Source of the DNA: Candidatus Woesearchaeota archaeon
GTDB taxonomy: Archaea > Nanobdellota > Nanobdellia > SCGC-AAA011-G17 > JAPLZO01
Reading direction: 5' to 3'
Assembly: GCA_026394995.1 (NCBI GenBank)
Contig: JAPLZO010000058.1
Location: 1-9,119 of the forward strand
Length of the DNA stretch: 9,119 nt
Part shown: positions 1 to 6,696 of the stretch, one piece after another
Layout: each line of letters starts with the position of its first letter
Position numbering within the stretch: the first letter of the stretch is position 1
Position numbers and translations under genes: made by a program
The notes under the pieces: model-generated
Told to the model about the DNA's origin: nothing
The model's input: only the letters and a program-made list of their open reading frames with translations
The model's database searches: none

Positions 1-25
1 TGTGCAAAGCCCTTTAAATCATAAT

Positions 26-61
26 CTTTATATATAACCTGTATACACATTTTGTATACAC
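26..61 (+). promoter_or_regulatory. TATA promoter with paired TGTATACA operator-like repeats
   Basis: A TATA-like box (tttatata, 27-34) lies about 30 bases before the ATG at 62, so transcription should begin close to the start codon with almost no leader. Between the box and the ATG are two copies of the self-complementary octamer TGTATACA (40-47 and 53-60), inside a longer direct repeat TGTATACACAT (40-50 and 53-63). The copies are 13 bases apart. This position, between TBP site and transcription start, is where a bound repressor would block initiation. The downstream gene encodes a likely DNA-binding protein, so autoregulation is a reasonable inference. Confidence 0.6.
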
Positions 62-421
62 ATGGCAGATATATTTGATAACCCAATATTATGCAAAGAA
101 TGTAATATTCAAACTAGAAAAACTTATGTAAACAAAGAAGGATTTACTTTAAGAACTTTAGAATGTCCTAAATGTGGAAAACAATGGCATCATCCTCTTG
201 ATTTACAAGATTATGAGAACTTTAACAAAATAAAAAACAAACAATTTCAAGTTAAACTAAGAATGGTTGGTAATTCATATACAGTTTCTATTCCTCGAGA
301 AATAATTGAGTTTGAAGAAGAGATTAGTAGAGAAATCACAAAAATAATCCACATGTCACTAGAAGAACCTGAAAAACTAAGTTTATTTTTCTCAAAAAGG
401 TTTAGAAAGATTTATCAATAA
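62..421 (+). CDS. Zinc-ribbon / AbrB-like DNA-binding protein
   Basis: This 119-residue protein has two recognisable parts. The N-terminal part carries two CxxC pairs (C11/C14 and C35/C38) in zinc-ribbon arrangement, followed by H43 and H44. The middle part, about residues 62-88, resembles an AbrB/MazE/SpoVT swapped-hairpin domain (VKLRMVGNSYTVSIPREII). The remaining 30 or so residues are charged and unassigned. Such proteins are usually dimeric transcription regulators or antitoxin-like DNA binders; no toxin gene is adjacent. The ATG at 62 fits the upstream TATA box and gives an essentially leaderless message. CDC48 follows after 20 bases on the same strand, so the two are probably cotranscribed. 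Palindromic repeats in its own promoter suggest it may control this operon. The family match is moderately sure; the target is inferred. Confidence 0.75.
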   Translation: MADIFDNPILCKECNIQTRKTYVNKEGFTLRTLECPKCGKQWHHPLDLQDYENFNKIKNKQFQVKLRMVGNSYTVSIPREIIEFEEEISREITKIIHMSLEEPEKLSLFFSKRFRKIYQ

Positions 422-431
422 TAAAAGCCAT

Positions 432-438
432 AGGAGAT
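432..438 (+). promoter_or_regulatory. Shine-Dalgarno site for CDC48
   Basis: AGGAGAT lies in the 20-base gap after the zinc-ribbon gene, with GGAG 5 bases before the ATG at 442. It matches the anti-SD complement GGAGGTGAT in part. This supports the ATG at 442 and internal translation initiation on a shared message. Confidence 0.6.
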
Positions 439-441
439 AAA

Positions 442-2727
442 ATGCCAAAAGAAATACGATTACGAGTCCAAGAAGCTTTACAAGAAGAAGCCTATAAAGG
501 TATTGTTAGAATAGACTCTCAAACAATGAAACAAATAGATGTACATCCAGGTGATATAATTGAAATAGAAGGTTCTCGTATTACTGTTGGTTTAGTTGAT
601 AGAGCTTATCCATCAGATATTGGTCAAGGTATCATTAGAATGGATGGTATTCTTAGAAGAAATGCTAAAACTGGTATTGGTGAAAATATTATAGTAAGAA
701 AAGCCAATATAAAAGAAGCTAAATCTGTTACAATAGCTCCTGCTCAAGAAGGTATCATGATTCAAGTTGATCCAGATGTTTTTAGACGTGGCTTATTAGG
801 AAGAGCATTACTAAAAGGAGATATTATTTCATTAGGTGGAGCTCCTCGTAGAAGAAAAGCTTTAACAGGCACAGGCTCTCCATTTGAAGATATTTTTGAA
901 GCTTTTGAAGCTGGCTTTATGGGTAATTTTGGTTTTGGTTCTTTAAAATTTATAGTTGCTGATACAAATCCAAAACAAGCTGTTATAATAACTGAAAATA
1001 CAGAAGTTAAAGTTTCACCAAAAGCAATAGAAGTTGAAGAAGATAAAAAAATTCCAGAAATAACTTATGAAGATATTGGTGGTTTAGAAGATGAAATCAA
1101 AAAAGTTAGAGAAATGGTCGAGCTACCATTAAAACATCCAGAAATATTTGAAAAATTATCAATAGATCCTCCAAAAGGAGTTTTATTACACGGCCCACCG
1201 GGTACAGGAAAAACATTATTAGCAAAAGCAGTTGCTAATGAATCCGAAGCTAATTTCTTATTAGTAAATGGCCCAGAATTAACAAGTAAATTTTATGGAG
1301 AATCTGAAAAAAGAATTCGTGATTTATTTGATGAAGCTGAAAAGAATGCTCCTTCTATCATATTTATAGATGAAATTGATGCAATAGCACCAAAACGTGA
1401 AGAAACTTATGGTGAAGTTGAAAGAAGAATGGTTGCTCAATTGCTAGCAACAATGGATGGTTTAAAATCTAGAGGAAAAGTTGTTGTTATTGGTGCAACT
1501 AATAGACCAAATGCACTAGATCCTGCATTAAGGCGTCCAGGTAGATTTGATAGAGAAATTACAATTGGTGTTCCAAATAAAGCTGGTAGATTGAATATTT
1601 TAAAAATCCATACAAGAAACATGCCTTTAGCAAAAGATGTTGATTTAGAAAAATTAGCAGAAGTAACTCATGGTTTTGTTGGTGCTGATTTATCTGCCTT
1701 ATGTAAAGAAGCAGCTATGAATATTTTAAGAAGAATCTTGCCAGAAATGCAATTAAGAGAAAAAGAACCTATTCCACAAAACACTTTAGAAAAATTAAGT
1801 GTAACAAATGAAGATTTCAGAGAATCATTAAAATCAGTAAGACCTTCTGCTATGAGAGAAGTTTTAATTGAAAAACCAAATGTTAAATGGGAGGATATTG
1901 GTGGCTTAGAAGACCTAAAACAAGAACTTGATGAAGCAATTGAATGGCCTCTTAAACATCCCGAGGCATTTACAAGAGTGGGTATAAGACCACCAAGAGG
2001 AATTTTAATTTATGGCCCACCTGGTACAGGTAAAACATTATTAGCAAAAGCAGTTGCCACTGAATCAGAAGCTAATTTTATTTTAGTTCAAGGTCCAGAA
2101 TTACTTTCAAAATGGGTTGGAGAATCTGAAAAAGGTATTCGTAAAATATTTGAAAAAGCAAGACAAGCTTCTCCAGCTATTATATTCTTCGATGAAATTG
2201 ATTCAATAGCGTCTAGAAGAGGAACAGAAACAGGAACAAAAGTTATTGAAAACATAGTAAACACTTTATTAAGTGAAATGGATGGTTTAAGAGAACTTAA
2301 TGATGTTGTTATTTTAGCAGCAACAAATAGACCTGATTTAATAGATCCAGGTTTATTACGTCCAGGTAGATTTGATAGGATTATTTCAACAACAATACCA
2401 AATAAAGAAGGTCGTTTAAACATTTTAAAAATCCATACAAGAAACATGCCTTTAGCAAAAGATGTTGATTTAGAAAAATTAGCAGAAGTAACTCATGATT
2501 TTGTAGGTGCTGATATAGAAGCATTATGTAGAGAAGCTGCAATATTGGCTTTAAGAAAAAATATTAACATAAAAAATATTTCAATGGAATATTTTGAAGA
2601 AGCACTTAAAAAAGTAAAACCATCTATAACAGATCAAGATTTAAAGAAGTATAAACTAATAGAAGAACAATATCTAAGAACAGCAAGAGGAGCAGCAATT
2701 AGAGAACAACAAAATTATCTAGGTTAA
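442..2727 (+). CDS. cdc48: CDC48/VAT-family AAA+ ATPase (p97-like unfoldase)
   Basis: The 761-residue protein has full family length and order: N domain (about 1-195), D1 AAA (about 205-440) and D2 AAA (about 480-715). It should form a cytosolic hexamer that unfolds and extracts proteins using ATP. D1 shows Walker A GPPGTGKT (251-258), Walker B IIFIDEID (306-313), sensor N354, Arg-finger residues R365/R368 and pore loop KFYG (283-286). D2 shows Walker A (525-532), Walker B IIFFDEID (580-587), Arg fingers R640/R643 and pore loop KWVG (557-560). Both ATPase sites look intact, and the aromatic pore loops resemble archaeal VAT rather than eukaryotic p97 D1. The N domain has a Gly/Phe-rich segment near 140-168. 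The C-terminus ends NYLG and lacks a clear HbYX proteasome-docking ending. A 76-base stretch is identical in the D1 and D2 coding regions. The gene is second in a likely operon and its stop overlaps the convergent MetAP gene. Confidence 0.97.
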   Translation: MPKEIRLRVQEALQEEAYKGIVRIDSQTMKQIDVHPGDIIEIEGSRITVGLVDRAYPSDIGQGIIRMDGILRRNAKTGIGENIIVRKANIKEAKSVTIAPAQEGIMIQVDPDVFRRGLLGRALLKGDIISLGGAPRRRKALTGTGSPFEDIFEAFEAGFMGNFGFGSLKFIVADTNPKQAVIITENTEVKVSPKAIEVEEDKKIPEITYEDIGGLEDEIKKVREMVELPLKHPEIFEKLSIDPPKGVLLHGPPGTGKTLLAKAVANESEANFLLVNGPELTSKFYGESEKRIRDLFDEAEKNAPSIIFIDEIDAIAPKREETYGEVERRMVAQLLATMDGLKSRGKVVVIGATNRPNALDPALRRPGRFDREITIGVPNKAGRLNILKIHTRNMPLAKDVDLEKLAEVTHGFVGADLSALCKEAAMNILRRILPEMQLREKEPIPQNTLEKLSVTNEDFRESLKSVRPSAMREVLIEKPNVKWEDIGGLEDLKQELDEAIEWPLKHPEAFTRVGIRPPRGILIYGPPGTGKTLLAKAVATESEANFILVQGPELLSKWVGESEKGIRKIFEKARQASPAIIFFDEIDSIASRRGTETGTKVIENIVNTLLSEMDGLRELNDVVILAATNRPDLIDPGLLRPGRFDRIISTTIPNKEGRLNILKIHTRNMPLAKDVDLEKLAEVTHDFVGADIEALCREAAILALRKNINIKNISMEYFEEALKKVKPSITDQDLKKYKLIEEQYLRTARGAAIREQQNYLG
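1597..1672 (+). repeat. 76-base identical repeat, D1 copy
   Basis: This stretch within the D1 domain of CDC48 is identical, base for base, to 2422-2497 in the D2 domain, exactly 825 bases downstream. It encodes ILKIHTRNMPLAKDVDLEKL and the following residues through the His of AEVTH. Identity includes every third codon position, so protein conservation alone does not explain it. The bases immediately outside diverge. Confidence 0.9.
2422..2497 (+). repeat. 76-base identical repeat, D2 copy
   Basis: This is the second copy of the tract at 1597-1672. It lies in the D2 domain and continues into THDFVGAD, which resembles the THGFVGAD of D1 more than the TEGYTGAD I expect in archaeal D2 domains. 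That suggests transfer from D1 into D2. Shorter shared blocks (1534-1553 with 2359-2378, and 1210-1235 with 2032-2057) lie at offsets of 825 and 822. Confidence 0.9.
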
Positions 2728-3585
2728 AACTCCTTTTCCAACAATTATTGTGTGTTCAGCTTGGCTGACAATTCCATCACTTTTTTCAGGAAGTTGATTA
2801 TATTGTTTTATTATTCCATCATTTTCTAGTAATCTTAAAATAAAATTAATATTAGGAAATTTCAACCATCTTGCACAAAATGGTAATGTTTTGTATTCTT
2901 TATCTATAAATTCCAAAACTTTTCTTGCTTCTAAACTTCTAATATTTTTTTTGTTTACTAATGTATAAATTCCTGATAATTTACCTTCTTTTATCATCCC
3001 TTCTCCTATAGTTGCAAAAGGTTCTATAGCAATTATAGTATCTTTTTCAAGAATATGTTTATCATTATTATCATAATTTGGTATTGTTAATCCAGCATGA
3101 ACAATATATTCTTTAACTTCATGTCCTGATAAATTTTTTATAGGTGAATAACCATACTTCATTATTGTATCTTGTATAACTTTACCAATTTCTCTAAGTT
3201 CTATTCCAGGTTTTATAATTTTAATAGCTTCATTTAATGCTTCTTCACTAGCTTTTATTAAATCTGCATATTGATTAGTTCCAACTTCCATTGTAAAAGC
3301 AGTATCAGCAACACAACCATTAAAATGTGTTCCTATATCTATTTTTACTAAATCACCTTTTTTTAATTTTCTTTCATCATTTATTAAAGGAGTATCATGA
3401 GCAGCCACATTATTTATACAAATATTAACAGGAAAAGCAGGTTTTCCGCCTAACTCTATAATTTTATTTTCTATTTTTTGTGCTATTTCTAAATATAATA
3501 CATTTTCTTTGATTAAAGTTCTAGCAAATTCTCTAGCTTGCTTTGCAATTTCTCCAGCTTTATTATAATCTTTACTCCATACCAT
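2719..3585 (-). CDS. map: Methionine aminopeptidase, type II (archaeal)
   Basis: This 288-residue protein is a complete single-domain archaeal-type MetAP, which removes the initiator methionine from nascent proteins in the cytosol using two metal ions. Expected metal ligands are present: D83 (KIDIGTH), D94 (VADTAF), H155 (SGHEVKEY), E188 (IAIEPFA) and E277 (AEHTIIV). Substrate-site histidines H63 (AAHDTP) and H163 (IVHAGL) also fit. The segment near 209-270 (ARKVLEFI, LPFCARWL) corresponds to the helical insertion that defines type II enzymes. It is the last gene of the minus-strand polymerase operon; its start overlaps the hydrolase gene by 14 bases, with a GGAGAG ribosome site (3591-3596) inside that gene. 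Its stop overlaps the CDC48 stop by 9 bases in convergent orientation. No promoter of its own is seen, so expression is likely coupled to the upstream genes. Confidence 0.95.
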   Translation of the reverse strand: MVWSKDYNKAGEIAKQAREFARTLIKENVLYLEIAQKIENKIIELGGKPAFPVNICINNVAAHDTPLINDERKLKKGDLVKIDIGTHFNGCVADTAFTMEVGTNQYADLIKASEEALNEAIKIIKPGIELREIGKVIQDTIMKYGYSPIKNLSGHEVKEYIVHAGLTIPNYDNNDKHILEKDTIIAIEPFATIGEGMIKEGKLSGIYTLVNKKNIRSLEARKVLEFIDKEYKTLPFCARWLKFPNINFILRLLENDGIIKQYNQLPEKSDGIVSQAEHTIIVGKGVLT

Positions 3586-4162
3586 TTATGCTCTCCAAAA
3601 CAATTGGTAATTTAGTAACACCATCAATACCACGAAAATGACACTTATTATGTTCTATAATGATTTTTGCTTTTAACTTATCTTTAAAAATCCTAGAATC
3701 TTCCATGGGTACATAAGGATCATTATCTGAAAATATTGCTACAAAATTTTTAGTATGAACTTTAATTTTATTCCAATCTATTTTAGTTTCTAACCAAGGA
3801 TTAGCAATTTCATAAGGACCTTCTTCATCACCTTCTTCTTTTATAATAAAATCCATATTTAAATTAATCCATCCTGCAACAAACACAACACCACCAATTT
3901 TTATATCTTTATCAAGAGTCTCTAAATATCTCAATATTGTTTGGCAACCAATAGAATGCCCAACAAAATAAGTTTCTTTATCAGGTTTTCCAACAATCTC
4001 TTTCAAAAAATTTATCCATAAATCAATTTTTGGTTCATTTGTATTTGGCATTGCTGGAACTTGAACAACAAAATCTTTTGATTCTAATTCTTTTTTTAAC
4101 CAAGGAAACCAATCTCCTTCAGGAAATCCATCCCAACCATGAATAATAAAAATTCTTTTCAT
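3572..4162 (-). CDS. RBBP9/YdeN-family alpha/beta serine hydrolase
   Basis: This 196-residue protein matches the small single-domain RBBP9/YdeN hydrolases in length and motifs. It starts with a beta strand and the turn FIIHGWDG (5-12). The nucleophile elbow GHSIG places Ser70. The acid is probably D148 in FSDNDPYVP, and the base is H176 in KCHFRG. It has no signal peptide or membrane segment, so it should act in the cytosol. Substrates in this family are poorly known; an esterase or peptidase-like activity is possible but the substrate cannot be read from sequence. The gene begins on the base next to the polymerase stop codon (TAA directly followed by ATG), with a GGGGGAT ribosome site within the polymerase gene, and overlaps MetAP at its end. 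This tight packing suggests coordinated synthesis, not necessarily shared function. Confidence 0.85.
   Translation of the reverse strand: MKRIFIIHGWDGFPEGDWFPWLKKELESKDFVVQVPAMPNTNEPKIDLWINFLKEIVGKPDKETYFVGHSIGCQTILRYLETLDKDIKIGGVVFVAGWINLNMDFIIKEEGDEEGPYEIANPWLETKIDWNKIKVHTKNFVAIFSDNDPYVPMEDSRIFKDKLKAKIIIEHNKCHFRGIDGVTKLPIVLESINGME
3591..3596 (-). promoter_or_regulatory. Shine-Dalgarno site for MetAP inside hydrolase gene
   Basis: On the minus strand GGAGAG lies in the 3' end of the hydrolase gene, with GGAG 7 bases before the MetAP ATG at 3585. It supports this start and the 14-base gene overlap, implying translational coupling. Confidence 0.55.
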
Positions 4163-6598
4163 TTAAAAATCCCCCAACTTACTTTGCTCTTTACTTTCTA
4201 ATAATTCTTCTTTTTTATAACCCAAAACTTCAAACAATTGGCTTACAGCAGGAATAACCTGATTATTTACATAATAATCAGCATCATAACTCTTACATTC
4301 TTCTGGTAATTTAGCTCTATCTCTAATTTTTTCTTTACCTTCACTAATTATATATCTTATAGTACTTCCAGCACCAACAATCATATCTTTTTCTAACATT
4401 TTTTCAGCAACAGCAACATGAGGACCTCGTTGCTCATATTCTTCAATGCTTTTTCTTAATTGAGTTTGTATTATTAATTCATTCATTGGTATTTTTTTAT
4501 TTTTAATATCTTCTATAACACTTTTAACATATTTTAATGCTTTTTCTTTATCACCTTCTTTTAATATTATTTCTAAAACTTTTCTTTGAACTGTTCTAGC
4601 TAAAATACTCCAGTCACTTCTTATAGCTTCAAAACCAATAACCTTTATATTACCTTGTTCATCTATTAAAGCATATTTTTTCTTTGCTCCTTTCTCACTA
4701 CTTTTTTTACTTACAAAAATTCCTCTTGGATAGAAATTTTCCAATTCTAATTCCATTAAACTAGGTAATTCCTTATTAACATCTTTTAAAAATCTTGAAA
4801 TATCCTCTTTTTTCTTATTTCTTAAAACAATAGTAATGCTATCAGTATCACTATAAATAACTTCAAATCCTTTATCTTGAGCTAATTTTATTGTTTTTTG
4901 AATATATTCTCTTGCAAAAGCTGTAATACTTGCAGCAGATTCTAATGAATACCATCTTGCTCCAGGAAATCCTAAATAACCATAACTAGCATTTGCAACA
5001 GTTTTCAAAGCATAACTTCTTGCTTTTAACAAAGGATTTTTTTCTTTTTTTAATAATTCTCTAATTCTATTTCTTCGCGTTATCAAATCTTTTAAAATAA
5101 TTGGAATAAAACCTTCTTTCTTATAACTAAAATAATATCTTCTTTCTTCACCATCAACTTCTAATAAAGGACTTTCATAAGAATTCTTTTTATCATCAGT
5201 TAAAGTTCCTAAATAAATATTTTTAGCAACAATTATACTTGGATATAGGCTTTTATAATCTAACATAACAACATTTTCATATAAACCTGGTTTAGGTTCA
5301 AAAACAAAAGCTCCTTTATAAGTTCTTAACACTCTTGTAGCAATATCACTATATTTTGGTCTATTAGGTGTTATTTCATTAAATTCTCTAGCTCTTTTAA
5401 TTAAGTACCACTCTACTAGTTGTCCATATGTCATTCTGCAAATATCAAAAATAGGCTGCCCAATTAATTTCACCAGCTCTTCTAAATTAGGTAACAAATT
5501 AGTAAATAATCTATAAGTCAAAACAGCATCATGTAAATTATATTCACAAAATTCTTCTATATCTCCTTTATCCCATGCTTTTGCCAATCCATTTATCTCA
5601 ATATCTTTTTTACTTTCATTTAATAATTCCTGAGTAACAGAATTTAAATCATAAATATTAGTCTGTAAACTTCCAGCAACAATATGTCTTATAAATTTAA
5701 AAATATCTAAATGAATTAATCCAGTAATCTTACTTGTGATAAGATCCCTTCTTTTACTAAATTTAATAATGCTATTATCTAATCCCAAGTCTAGTGGTAT
5801 TTTATAAACAGAAGCTCTTTGTTTTATATAGGGCAAATCAAAACCATCTGTGTAATAACCAACTAAATAATCAGGTTTGAATTTTTTTATAATATCTATG
5901 AATTTTTCAATTAACTCCAATTCACTATTAACAAATTCAATGTATTTTTTATTGGTTTTAAATTTCTTCCATGTTATAACTTTCTTATAATCATCACTTC
6001 CATAAAAACCAATCATTACTATCTCATCTTCTTCTCCTTTTACAGATTTACCTCTAGGATTATAGACTTCAATATCAAAAGAAAGAATTTTTGGATTAGC
6101 TATTACATCATCATTTATTTGTTTGATCTTATCTATTTCAATGCAATAATCAACATCAAAATCATTTTTAATTAATTCACCTTCAATTTCATATAATGTT
6201 AGTGGTGTAATCTTTTTATCTATTAAATATCTTCTAGTGAAACTAATATCAACTTCTTTTTTACTTATATCTCTTATCTCATTTATTTTTTCTTTAATAT
6301 CCTGAAAACCTTTTGGATCATTGAATGTTACTTTAATAGCTCTAACATCAACATCTAGAAATTTTTTATCAAAAATCTCTACATTTTCAACAAAATATTC
6401 TTTATTTTTAATTTTTTTAATATCTTTAGCAATCTTTTCTAGATTCTTCTCAGCAAAAACCCAAAAATATGGTCTAAATTTACTATCAATAGCACATATT
6501 CTTTTTCCATCTATTGTTTTCCCAAATAATCTTATCTTTGGAACATTTTCCTCACTAATATAATCAATATCCATAGGATAAAATTCTACTTTTACCAT
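4163..6598 (-). CDS. polB: Family B DNA polymerase with 3'-5' exonuclease
   Basis: This 811-residue protein is a complete archaeal PolB, the DNA polymerase with proofreading used in replication or repair. The N-terminal domain starts like other archaeal enzymes (DIDYI near residue 10, then KIRLFGKT). Exonuclease motifs are Exo I FDIE (D175, E177), Exo II DGFD (D254) and Exo III YNLHD (Y353, D357). Polymerase motifs are A (DYKSLYPSII, D447), B (K532 to G540, ending NASYG) and C (YSDTDS, D584/D586), followed by KKYA (640-643). All catalytic carboxylates are present, so both activities should work. The C-terminus QSKLGDF resembles a PCNA-binding PIP box. In Exo II the usual Asn is replaced by Tyr249. 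The ATG at 6598 suits a TATA box at 6622-6629, giving a leaderless message. It is the first gene of an operon with the hydrolase and MetAP, and is divergent from the ABC exporter. Confidence 0.97.
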   Translation of the reverse strand: MVKVEFYPMDIDYISEENVPKIRLFGKTIDGKRICAIDSKFRPYFWVFAEKNLEKIAKDIKKIKNKEYFVENVEIFDKKFLDVDVRAIKVTFNDPKGFQDIKEKINEIRDISKKEVDISFTRRYLIDKKITPLTLYEIEGELIKNDFDVDYCIEIDKIKQINDDVIANPKILSFDIEVYNPRGKSVKGEEDEIVMIGFYGSDDYKKVITWKKFKTNKKYIEFVNSELELIEKFIDIIKKFKPDYLVGYYTDGFDLPYIKQRASVYKIPLDLGLDNSIIKFSKRRDLITSKITGLIHLDIFKFIRHIVAGSLQTNIYDLNSVTQELLNESKKDIEINGLAKAWDKGDIEEFCEYNLHDAVLTYRLFTNLLPNLEELVKLIGQPIFDICRMTYGQLVEWYLIKRAREFNEITPNRPKYSDIATRVLRTYKGAFVFEPKPGLYENVVMLDYKSLYPSIIVAKNIYLGTLTDDKKNSYESPLLEVDGEERRYYFSYKKEGFIPIILKDLITRRNRIRELLKKEKNPLLKARSYALKTVANASYGYLGFPGARWYSLESAASITAFAREYIQKTIKLAQDKGFEVIYSDTDSITIVLRNKKKEDISRFLKDVNKELPSLMELELENFYPRGIFVSKKSSEKGAKKKYALIDEQGNIKVIGFEAIRSDWSILARTVQRKVLEIILKEGDKEKALKYVKSVIEDIKNKKIPMNELIIQTQLRKSIEEYEQRGPHVAVAEKMLEKDMIVGAGSTIRYIISEGKEKIRDRAKLPEECKSYDADYYVNNQVIPAVSQLFEVLGYKKEELLESKEQSKLGDF
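4169..4175 (-). promoter_or_regulatory. Shine-Dalgarno site for the hydrolase inside polB
   Basis: Minus-strand GGGGGAT lies in the last codons of the polymerase gene, 6 bases before the hydrolase ATG at 4162. It supports the ATG that directly abuts the polymerase stop codon. Confidence 0.5.
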
Positions 6599-6635
6599 TT
6601 TAATCTTAATAGTATCTTCGTTTATAAAACTTTTT
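6599..6635 (-). promoter_or_regulatory. Promoter of the polB operon
   Basis: On the minus strand the palindromic box TTTATAAA (6622-6629) is centred about 27 bases upstream of the polymerase ATG at 6598. That spacing predicts transcription starting at or next to the start codon, and no Shine-Dalgarno sequence is seen. The context TTTTATAAAC is repeated exactly upstream of the gene starting at 9103. Confidence 0.55.
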
Positions 6636-6655
6636 AAGTAAAGAGGCTAAATACA

Positions 6656-6692
6656 AAATATTTAAAAAACCATAGGAATACCCAATTATCCT
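6656..6692 (+). promoter_or_regulatory. Promoter of the ABC exporter operon
   Basis: An AT-rich TATA-like box (tatttaaaa, 6659-6667) lies about 30 bases before the ATPase ATG at 6693, predicting a leaderless or near-leaderless transcript. No Shine-Dalgarno sequence precedes the ATG. The region between box and ATG is occupied by an inverted repeat. Confidence 0.5.
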
Positions 6693-6696
6693 ATGG
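6670..6696. promoter_or_regulatory. Inverted repeat CCATAGGA-N11-TCCTATGG at the ABC start
   Basis: Perfect 8-base arms at 6670-6677 and 6689-6696 are separated by 11 bases. The right arm covers the ATG. The spacing between arm centres is 19 bases, near two helical turns, which suits a dimeric repressor. The site sits just downstream of the TATA box, where binding would block transcription. It could instead form a weak RNA hairpin only if the transcript starts unusually early. Confidence 0.5.

Noticed and set aside
40..63. Direct repeats as the start of a CRISPR array
   Set aside because: Only two 11-base copies with a 2-base gap lie in a promoter; there are no spacers of array length.
62..421. 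Toxin-antitoxin module based on the AbrB-like domain
   Set aside because: No small toxin gene lies next to it; the partner gene is CDC48.
1437..1622. Minus-strand open frame opposite the CDC48 D1 coding region
   Set aside because: It is an antisense shadow of a strongly conserved ATPase domain; it has no promoter, ribosome site or recognisable motif. The same applies to the frames at 2088-2447, 6321-6563, 6877-7200 and 7819-8004.
1597..2497. Identical 76-base copies as a mobile element or tandem duplication
   Set aside because: The copies keep frame and occupy equivalent positions of homologous AAA domains with a constant 825-base offset, and have no terminal repeats. Gene conversion fits better.
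6572..6574. Met9 of PolB (6572-6574, minus strand) as the true start, because its context TATCCTATGGAT equals the ABC start context
   Set aside because: The TATA box is spaced for the ATG at 6598, and the residues before Met9 look like a normal PolB first strand.
6599..6692. tRNA or small RNA gene in the divergent spacer
   Set aside because: The 94 bases are accounted for by two promoters and the inverted repeat; no cloverleaf or stable stem is visible.
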